A DNA stretch of 10,085 nucleotides from Candidatus Acidiferrales bacterium (GTDB taxonomy: Bacteria > Acidobacteriota > Terriglobia > Acidiferrales > UBA7541), in contig JASHWB010000259.1 in the NCBI GenBank assembly GCA_030044295.1, positions 1 to 10,085 on the forward strand, read 5' to 3'. Position 1 is the stretch's first letter. Each line of letters begins with the position of its first letter. Both the position numbers and the translations under genes were made by a program. The notes beneath the pieces are model-generated. The model saw nothing but the letters and a program-made list of their open reading frames with translations, searched no databases and had not been told where the DNA came from. Shown piece by piece: positions 4,552 to 10,085 of the stretch.

Positions 4552-7206
4552 TCAAAGGCCGCTCTGCTCGATCAGCTTGGCCACCAACGCCGTCCATCCG
4601 GTCTGATGGCTCGCGCCGAGACCTTTGCCCGTCTCGCCATGAAAATACTCGTAGAACGGAATCAGGTTGCGCCAATAGGGATCGTTCTGAAATAGGTCTA
4701 CGTCCCCGAGTACAGGCCGCCGCCCATTCTGAGGCAGAAACAGGTCGATCAGCCGGCGCGAGACTTCGCTGGCCGCGTCCCACAAGGAAAGTTTCCGTCC
4801 CGACTTCGTCGGAAATTCCACCTGGAATTCGTCACCGTAATAGTAGTGCATGCGCTGCATCGATTCGATCAGCAGAAAATTCATGGGAAACCACACCGGC
4901 CCGCGCCAGTTCGAGTTTCCTCCGAAAAGATCGCTGGTCGATTCCGCCGGCTCGTAATCAACCGAATGGTTTTGCCCATCCACGGCCAGCTTGAACGGAT
5001 GATCTCTGTGGAATTTCGAAAGCGCGCGCACTCCGTAAGGCGACAGGAATTCGTTTTCATCGAAAACGTAGCGGTAGATGCGCTCCAGCTTTTGGCGATT
5101 GGCGATCGTGAGGAGCAGCCGCGGCCCACGGTCGGTGCGCCGGCTCAAATCGGCGTGCGCGGCGAAGTCCGGATGATGGTCCAGAAACCACTGCATCCGC
5201 TTTGAGAAATTCTTCATGCGCGCCAGATCTTCCGGCTCGATCGTCTCGACGGCAAAAAGCGGAATCAGCCCGACCATCGATCGCACCCGGATCGGAGTGC
5301 ATACGTTCTGCCCGGTGTGCAGCACGTCGTAATAGAAACCGTCCTGCTCGTCCCACAGACCGATTCCCGCGCCGCCCATATTGTTCATGGCTTGCGAGAT
5401 ATAAACGAAGTGCTCGAAGAATTTGCTGGCCACGTCTTCGTACGCCGGATCCTGCCGCGCGAGCTCCGTCGCGATAGCCAGCATGTCCAGGCAGAACATC
5501 GCCATCCAGCTGGTGCCGTCCGATTGATCGACGAACATGCCGGGGCCAAGCGGCACGGAGCGGTCGAAAATTCCGATATTGTCGAGGCCCAGGAATCCGC
5601 CCTCGAACACATTCCGGCCGCCGGGATCTTTGCGGTTCACCCACCAGGTGAAATTCAAAAGCAATTTGTGAAAAACGCGCACTAGAAATGCGCGGTCCGC
5701 CTTCCCTTTGATGCGCTCCTCGATGCGATAAACGCGCCACGCTGCCCACGCGTGCACCGGCGGATTCACGTCCGAAAAATTCCACTCGTACGCGGGAATT
5801 TGCCCGTTAGGGTGCATATACCACTCGCGCAGCAGCAGTACGAGCTGCTCCTTCGCGAAGTCCGGATCGATCAGAGACATGGCCACGCAGTGGAAGGCCA
5901 GGTCCCACGACGCGTACCACGGGTATTCCCACTTGTCGGGCATGGAAATCACGTCAGCGTTGTAGAGGTGCGTCCATTCGTGGTTCCTGCCGAGCCGCCG
6001 AATGGGGTCAGGTTTGGGTTGCGTGGGATCCCCGGCCAACCAGCGCGCCACGTCGTAGTGATAGCTCTGCTTGCCCCACAGCAGCCCCGCAAAAGCCTGC
6101 CGCTGGACTCGCTTGGTCTCTTCGCTCTTCGCATCGCCTGTTTTCGACGCGTAAAATTCGTCGGCCTCTTTTTGCCGCTGGTCGAAGATGGCATCGAACT
6201 GAGCGCCGAAGAACTCCTCGGCCGGTCCGGAATTCGTCGCCGGGTTGCGGTCCAGCAGCCTCAGCCGAAGCGACCAATTTCCTCCCGCGGGAATCGAACG
6301 CGCGAAGTGCGCCGCGGCTTTGGTTCCCTTGAGCGCCGGGTTCACGGCTGACTTCTCTCGCTGGATTAGGTAACGATGGAACGCGTCTTTGACGAACGGC
6401 GTGGCGTTCTTGGCCTTGTACAACCGCTCGTCGTTCGTTTCGTTTTCCGTGAAGAGCAATTCCGGCGAGCCTTCGATCAGCAGCCATCTTTGGCCGTAGC
6501 GGTATTCCTCAAGCGCGATCAATTCGGCGCCGGAAGGACCGTCGATACGCTTGGCGCTCGGCGGGAAATAGTTTTCGCCCCACGACCAGCGGTTACGAAA
6601 CCAAATCGTCGGCAGGATGTGCAGGATGGCCGCTTCCGGCCCGCGATTCCACGCCGTAATGCGGATCAGAATATCGTCCGGCGTGGCCTTGGCATATTCC
6701 ACGAAGATGTCGAAGTAGCGGTTCCCGCCGAATACGCCGGTATCGATCAGTTCGTATTCGGGCTGCTCGCGCGAGCGGCGCCCGTTTTCGGTTAGCAAGT
6801 GATCGTATGGAAACTCTGCTTGCGGATATTTATAGAGATATTTCAGATACGAGCTGGTGGGCGTAGCGTCCAGGTAGTAGTAATACTCTTTTACGTCTTC
6901 GCCATGATTTCCTTCGCGGTTCGTGAGGCCAAACAGGCGCTCTTTCAGGATCGGATCTTTTTCATTCCACAACGCGATGGCGAAGCAGATGTGCTGGTGA
7001 CGGTCGCATATGCCCGCGATTCCGTCCTCGCCCCAGCGGTAGACGCGCGAGCGCGCGTGGTCGTGCGGGAAATAGTCCCAGGCGTCGCCGTTGGGGCTGT
7101 AGTCCTCGCGAACCGTGCCCCACTGCCGTTCGGAGAGGTAGGGTCCCCATCGCTTCCAATTCTCCAGCCGGTCGGCGTTTGCTTGCAGTCTATCTTCTTC
7201 GCGCAT
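4552..7206 (-). CDS. GH63-like (alpha/alpha)6 glycoside hydrolase, putative glucosidase
   Basis: The 884-residue protein resembles the large bacterial and fungal 'glucosidase' relatives of family GH63 (MGH1-like domain, YMR196W type), enzymes with an (alpha/alpha)6 barrel that hydrolyse alpha-glycosidic bonds. The first ~330 residues form an N-terminal beta-rich region (W-G-P-Y-L-S-E-R-Q-W-G-T-V-R-E-D-Y at 20-36). The barrel follows: H409-E-W, W426-E-Y-P-W-Y-A-S-W-D435-L-A-F-H with D435 as the likely general acid, E535-G-G-F-L-G-L-D, N766-W-R-G-P-V-W, and F851-Y-E853-Y-F-H-G-E-T-G-K-G-L-G-A with E853 as the likely general base. Those catalytic assignments are by analogy with E. coli YgjK and other GH63 enzymes. 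No signal peptide is visible, so it should act in the cytoplasm. The substrate is unknown; glucosides, trehalose-like or glycerate-linked sugars are possible. The gene lies 71 bp after proA on the same strand and may be read from the proBA promoter. No strong Shine-Dalgarno precedes the start. Confidence 0.85.
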   Translation of the reverse strand: MREEDRLQANADRLENWKRWGPYLSERQWGTVREDYSPNGDAWDYFPHDHARSRVYRWGEDGIAGICDRHQHICFAIALWNEKDPILKERLFGLTNREGNHGEDVKEYYYYLDATPTSSYLKYLYKYPQAEFPYDHLLTENGRRSREQPEYELIDTGVFGGNRYFDIFVEYAKATPDDILIRITAWNRGPEAAILHILPTIWFRNRWSWGENYFPPSAKRIDGPSGAELIALEEYRYGQRWLLIEGSPELLFTENETNDERLYKAKNATPFVKDAFHRYLIQREKSAVNPALKGTKAAAHFARSIPAGGNWSLRLRLLDRNPATNSGPAEEFFGAQFDAIFDQRQKEADEFYASKTGDAKSEETKRVQRQAFAGLLWGKQSYHYDVARWLAGDPTQPKPDPIRRLGRNHEWTHLYNADVISMPDKWEYPWYASWDLAFHCVAMSLIDPDFAKEQLVLLLREWYMHPNGQIPAYEWNFSDVNPPVHAWAAWRVYRIEERIKGKADRAFLVRVFHKLLLNFTWWVNRKDPGGRNVFEGGFLGLDNIGIFDRSVPLGPGMFVDQSDGTSWMAMFCLDMLAIATELARQDPAYEDVASKFFEHFVYISQAMNNMGGAGIGLWDEQDGFYYDVLHTGQNVCTPIRVRSMVGLIPLFAVETIEPEDLARMKNFSKRMQWFLDHHPDFAAHADLSRRTDRGPRLLLTIANRQKLERIYRYVFDENEFLSPYGVRALSKFHRDHPFKLAVDGQNHSVDYEPAESTSDLFGGNSNWRGPVWFPMNFLLIESMQRMHYYYGDEFQVEFPTKSGRKLSLWDAASEVSRRLIDLFLPQNGRRPVLGDVDLFQNDPYWRNLIPFYEYFHGETGKGLGASHQTGWTALVAKLIEQSGL

Positions 7207-7277
7207 CTCAGCCCGTGTCTTTGTTAGCTTGAGTGGCGCGGGAAAGGACGGAACACGCGCCTCGATTTGGCAAGCTG

Positions 7278-8621
7278 CTATTGCAAGGGACGGTGAGTAA
7301 AGTGCTTCTTCCCGCTCACGTAATCCGCGACCACCTGCCCATTGCCGTACAGCTTGTACTTGTACGTGGTCAGCCCTTCGAGTCCCATAGGGCCGCGCGC
7401 ATGCAACTTGCCGTTGCTGATCCCCACTTCGGCGCCGAATCCGTAGCGAAAGCCATCGGCAAATCGCGTCGACGCATTCTGAAAAACGCCGGCTGAATCG
7501 ACTTCGTTCAGGAACTTCGCCGCGGCCTGGCTATCTTCGGTCACGATCGCATCTGTATGGTGCGAACCGTTGCGATTGATGTGATCGATGGCTTCCTCGA
7601 GATTCACGACAAGTTTGATCGAGAGAATGAGCGCCGAATATTCCGTGCGCCAGTCTTTGTCAGTTGCCGGAATAATGCCCTGGCCCGGCAGAAACGCCAG
7701 AGTCTTGGCGCAACCGCGAATTTCCACGCCCGCTCCCTTCAGCTTGGCCACGATCTGCGGCAAAAACTCGCGCGCGATGGCTTCGTGAATCAAAAGCGTT
7801 TCCGCTGCGTTGCATACGGCGGGATATTGGACTTTTGCGTCGTAAGAGATCGCCACGGCCTTGTCCATGTCAGCGGCCCGGTCCACGTAGACGTGACAGA
7901 TACCTTCGCCGTGTCCCAGCACGGGAATGCGGCTGTTGCGCATAACGTACTGAACCAGTTCGTAGGAGCCGCGCGGAATGATCAGATCGACGTTTTGGTC
8001 TTGCGCCAGCAAATCCAGCACGTCCGCGCGGGTTTGCAGCAGCGTGACCGAGTCGGCGGGCACGTCTGGAAATTTCCCGAGCGATTCGCGCCAGATGGCA
8101 ACAAGTGCTTCGGTGGTAGCGGCGGCTTCCGAGCCGCCCTTCATGATGACGGCGTTGCCGGATTTCAATCCGAGCGAAGCAAGCTGCGGCACCACGTCGG
8201 GCCGCGATTCGAAGATCACGCCAACGACGCCGAGCGGGCACGATTCCTTGACGAGAACAAGGCCAGTGTCGAGTTCCGTCGCGGCTAATCGCCTGCCCAA
8301 GGGATCGGGCAACGAGGCGACTTCGCGGACTTGCCGCGCCATTTGCTCGACGCCCCGCTCAGTGACCCGCAGGCGCGCCAACATCGCGGAAGTCATCTTG
8401 CCAGCAGCGACGAGATCTTCGGCGGCGCGGCAATCGCGGCCATTCGCTTCGAGTATTCGCCGCGCGTTGCTCTCGATCGCCTGCGCGGCGGCGAGCAAGA
8501 CCTGATTGCGCGCTTCGACAGAAAGGCGGGCAACGGCGCGGGACGCGGCGCGGGCGCGTTCTGCTATCGACACAACGGACGCGGCGCTTGATTCAAGTGG
8601 CGCGATGGATGGCTGGCTCAT
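7278..8621 (-). CDS. proA: Gamma-glutamyl phosphate reductase
   Basis: NADPH-dependent reductase for the second step of proline synthesis: it converts gamma-glutamyl phosphate to glutamate-5-semialdehyde, which cyclises to pyrroline-5-carboxylate. The 447-residue product is a full aldehyde-dehydrogenase-fold protein, somewhat longer than the ~417-residue E. coli enzyme, mainly through an Ala/Ser-rich N-terminus. Diagnostic segments are P-L-G-V-V-G-V-I-F-E-S-R-P (129-141), K-G-G-S-E-A (161-166), I-I-P-R-G-S-Y-E-L-V (214-223), Y-P-A-V-C270-N-A-A-E-T-L-L with the catalytic cysteine C270, and H-A-R-G-P-M-G-L-E-G-L-T-T-Y (407-420). Its ATG overlaps the proB stop as ATGA (8618-8621), which indicates translational coupling. 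Only a weak Shine-Dalgarno (GGA) precedes it, consistent with coupling. The product is cytoplasmic and probably works as a complex with ProB. Confidence 0.97.
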   Translation of the reverse strand: MSQPSIAPLESSAASVVSIAERARAASRAVARLSVEARNQVLLAAAQAIESNARRILEANGRDCRAAEDLVAAGKMTSAMLARLRVTERGVEQMARQVREVASLPDPLGRRLAATELDTGLVLVKESCPLGVVGVIFESRPDVVPQLASLGLKSGNAVIMKGGSEAAATTEALVAIWRESLGKFPDVPADSVTLLQTRADVLDLLAQDQNVDLIIPRGSYELVQYVMRNSRIPVLGHGEGICHVYVDRAADMDKAVAISYDAKVQYPAVCNAAETLLIHEAIAREFLPQIVAKLKGAGVEIRGCAKTLAFLPGQGIIPATDKDWRTEYSALILSIKLVVNLEEAIDHINRNGSHHTDAIVTEDSQAAAKFLNEVDSAGVFQNASTRFADGFRYGFGAEVGISNGKLHARGPMGLEGLTTYKYKLYGNGQVVADYVSGKKHFTHRPLQ

Positions 8622-9838
8622 AGTTCCGGCACCGCGTTTTGCAATAGCACAATATTATCGCGAGTGACAAGCACCGGAGCGCCTGCAAGGGGCCTAGCGC
8701 CGCGGGTCCCACGCTTCGACGAAAATTTTTCCGCCTCTTCACTCGCACAATTGGCGATTCCGCGCGCAAATTCGCGACCTTCGGCATCGACGATGCTCAC
8801 CACGTCCAAGGGCGCGAAATGATTTTCCACGCGGACGACTCCAGAAGCCAAGAGGCTGGCCTTGCCCTGGGTGATCGCGCGATGCGCGCCCGCATCAACG
8901 ACCACGCGCCCGCGGACGTCCGCTGCGTAGGCGATCCAGCGGCGCTTGCCGCGCATGCGCTTGGCGGGCAGAAACGCAGTGCCAACCGGCTCGCCGGAAA
9001 AAATGCGGTCGAGGATGCGCGGATCGTTGCCATTGGTGATTACAGCGATGCCTCCGCAATTCATGGCGATTTCCGCAGCTTCGAGTTTCGTACGCATGCC
9101 GCCGCGGCCGCTGGCTGAGGGGCCGCTGCCGAGTGCCTTCAGCTCCGGTGTGATCTGCTGCACGATGCCAATCACGTGCGAACGATCATTGTTGTCGTCA
9201 TCGAGCGCAGCGGTGCCAATTTCCTGTCCGGCCTGGCGCAGCAGTCCATCGACGTTGGTAAGCAGCACCAGGGCGTCGGCCTCCAGGCCACTCATCACCA
9301 GGGCGGCCAACCGATCGTTGTCGCTAAACGCAGGCGTGCGCGAACCGGGAGCGAGCGATTCCAATTCTGCCGTCGAAACCGTGTCGTTTTCGTTGACGAC
9401 GGGAACCACATCGAACCCGAGCAGCTTATCCATTGCCTGGCGCAGGTTCGAGTAGCGGCGCCAGTTGGTGAAGTCCTCTTCCGTGAGCAACACCTGCGCG
9501 ATCTTAGTTTCCTGCGCGGAGAAAAGCTCCTTGTATGCGTCCATCAGGAGGCTCTGACCGACGGCGGCGCATGCTTGCTTGGTGACGAGATCGTCCAGGC
9601 GCGAGCGATGCAGGCCAAGCCAGCCTCGACCCAGCCCGACAGCTCCGGACGAGACGAGCACCACTTGGCGTCCGTATTTCCGAAGCGCGGCGATCGAGCG
9701 CACGATAGGCTCAACACGCGCGTGGCAAAATTCGCCCTCGTCGCCGGTCACCGTGGAAGTGCCGAGCTTAACCACGATCCGCCGAGCCCTGCGTAGCAGA
9801 TTGGAACGCTCGTCAGCCAATTTGTGGTCCGAGTGCAT
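8618..9838 (-). CDS. proB: Glutamate 5-kinase with PUA domain
   Basis: ATP-dependent kinase for the first committed step of proline synthesis (glutamate to gamma-glutamyl phosphate), usually feedback-inhibited by proline. I chose the ATG at 9838 (406 residues) because GGAG lies eight bases upstream and the conserved kinase begins soon after. The frame stays open upstream to a TTG at 10072, but those 78 codons look unconserved. The amino-acid-kinase domain shows R20-I-V-V-K24-L-G-T-S, V-S-S-G-A-V-G-L-G (62-70), V-V-N-E-N-D-T-V-S (147-155), F-S-D-N-D-R-L-A (171-178), G-R-G-G-M-R-T-K (244-251) and I-T-N-G-N-D-P (267-273). Residues from about 308 (G-R-V-V-V-D-A-G-A) to about 385 form the C-terminal PUA domain found in ProB. 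A basic linker follows, then a C-terminal V-T-R-D-N-I-V-L-L typical of the family. It is the first gene of the proBA unit. Confidence 0.96.
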   Translation of the reverse strand: MHSDHKLADERSNLLRRARRIVVKLGTSTVTGDEGEFCHARVEPIVRSIAALRKYGRQVVLVSSGAVGLGRGWLGLHRSRLDDLVTKQACAAVGQSLLMDAYKELFSAQETKIAQVLLTEEDFTNWRRYSNLRQAMDKLLGFDVVPVVNENDTVSTAELESLAPGSRTPAFSDNDRLAALVMSGLEADALVLLTNVDGLLRQAGQEIGTAALDDDNNDRSHVIGIVQQITPELKALGSGPSASGRGGMRTKLEAAEIAMNCGGIAVITNGNDPRILDRIFSGEPVGTAFLPAKRMRGKRRWIAYAADVRGRVVVDAGAHRAITQGKASLLASGVVRVENHFAPLDVVSIVDAEGREFARGIANCASEEAEKFSSKRGTRGARPLAGAPVLVTRDNIVLLQNAVPEL

Positions 9839-9846
9839 TCGGTGAA

Positions 9847-9850
9847 CTCC
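9847..9850 (-). promoter_or_regulatory. Shine-Dalgarno deciding the proB start
   Basis: Read on the minus strand, GGAG lies eight bases before the ATG at 9838. No similar motif precedes the upstream in-frame ATG codons near 9898-9905 or the TTG at 10072, so the 406-residue ProB is preferred over the longer versions. Confidence 0.6.
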
Positions 9851-9964
9851 GTGGCCGCGCTGTGCGCCCACAGAACCTGCCTGGATTGATGGCCGAAGCA
9901 TCATTCTATCGAAATTTGCCGCCGCGCAGGCTCCGTTTCGCGGAAAAACAAATGCACCGGGACA

Positions 9965-10043
9965 TTCCGCCCTTTGTTTTGTAACATCTTTTGTTTTCAG
10001 CAAGTTAGACTTGCGCAAGGTTGATTGGGTGTTCCGCCCTTTG
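9965..10043. repeat. Exact 12-bp direct repeat upstream of proB
   Basis: TTCCGCCCTTTG occurs at 9965-9976 and again at 10032-10043, 67 bp start to start, in the same orientation. The first copy borders the AT-rich probable promoter. The spacing is a little over six helical turns, which would suit two bound copies of a regulator, but it could also be a remnant of local duplication. Confidence 0.6.
10001..10019. promoter_or_regulatory. Palindromic operator-like site upstream of proB
   Basis: CTTGCGCAAG (10010-10019) is a perfect palindrome. It is overlapped on its left by CAAGT at 10001-10005, which pairs with ACTTG at 10009-10013. The cluster of CAAG/CTTG half-sites next to an AT-rich segment looks like a binding site for a dimeric regulator. 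The symmetry is seen; a regulator is not identified. Confidence 0.3.
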
Positions 10044-10085
10044 GTAAGCGAGTGGCGAGCGATGGCGAGCAATTGGTACGTAGAA

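Larger units (their letters stand above)
9839..10085 (-). promoter_or_regulatory. Upstream region of the proBA unit
   Basis: This 247-bp stretch up to the right edge carries no gene I can support. It should contain the proBA promoter and leader. An AT-rich segment (about 9971-10003) stands out from the GC-rich surroundings, and a TAGAAT hexamer (minus strand, about 9903-9908) could be a -10, though no matching -35 is evident. An exact 12-bp direct repeat (9965-9976 and 10032-10043) and the palindrome CTTGCGCAAG (10010-10019) flank or overlap the AT-rich part. Two copies of TGGCGAGC (10053-10060, 10063-10070) lie 10 bp apart near the edge. The gene further right is not visible. Confidence 0.4.

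Noticed and set aside
5752..6351. 199-codon plus-strand open frame, with 5317-5685, 6376-6795 and 6799-7227, antisense to the GH63-like gene
   Set aside because: The GH63-like protein is continuous and shows family motifs throughout; the antisense products resemble nothing I recognise.
7557..8288. 243-codon plus-strand open frame antisense to proA, and 9176-9796 antisense to proB
   Set aside because: ProA and ProB are unmistakable in the opposite strand; these are mirror frames.
10053..10070. Two TGGCGAGC copies 10 bp apart as the start of a repeat array
   Set aside because: Only two 8-bp copies are visible before the edge; too short to call an array, and no CRISPR-like spacing.
9839..10072. 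TTG start at 10072 giving a 484-residue ProB
   Set aside because: The extra 78 residues look unconserved, the ATG at 9838 has a good Shine-Dalgarno, and ProB normally begins a short distance before the K-L-G-T-S motif.

Overview
The window is GC-rich chromosomal DNA from what is probably an acidobacterium (Acidobacteriota, Terriglobia-like). This rests on the TonB-family protein, which has the architecture I associate with that phylum: a long cytoplasmic N-terminus with repeated N-L-K-D-like motifs, then a K-L-P-P-L segment, and a C-x-x-C just before the TonB C-terminal domain. Two conserved-hypothetical genes of similar flavour sit beside it. The phylum call is an inference from remembered family features, not a search result. 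There are no mobile elements, CRISPR arrays, rRNA or tRNA genes, and no gene I would call horizontally acquired.

Layout from left to right. At 1-1556 (minus) lies the N-terminal 518 codons of isoleucyl-tRNA synthetase (ileS), which runs off the left edge. A 194-bp divergent intergenic region (1557-1750) holds small inverted repeats and a possible promoter. On the plus strand follow three genes: a TonB-family energy transducer (1751-2914), a secreted protein of unknown function with a transthyretin/carboxypeptidase-regulatory-like C-terminal segment (3003-3860), and a VOC-superfamily protein related to methylmalonyl-CoA epimerase but lacking the usual histidine ligands (3903-4520).

Convergent to these, on the minus strand, is a block read from right to left: proB (9838-8618), proA (8621-7278, overlapping proB by ATGA) and a large GH63-like glycoside hydrolase (7206-4552, 71 bp after proA). 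ProB and ProA carry out the first two steps from glutamate towards proline. The hydrolase may be co-transcribed with them, which would put a sugar- or osmolyte-cleaving enzyme next to proline synthesis. The 247 bp upstream of proB hold an AT-rich stretch, an exact 12-bp direct repeat and a 10-bp palindrome, and are the best candidate regulatory region in the window.

Most of the window is ordinary core-genome content. I see no defence, secretion or biosynthetic system that looks new. The items worth a second look are protein-architecture details (the threefold motif in the TonB N-terminus, a beta-sandwich-like domain apparently split by a helical insert, a VOC protein with lost metal ligands) and short regulatory-looking repeats.
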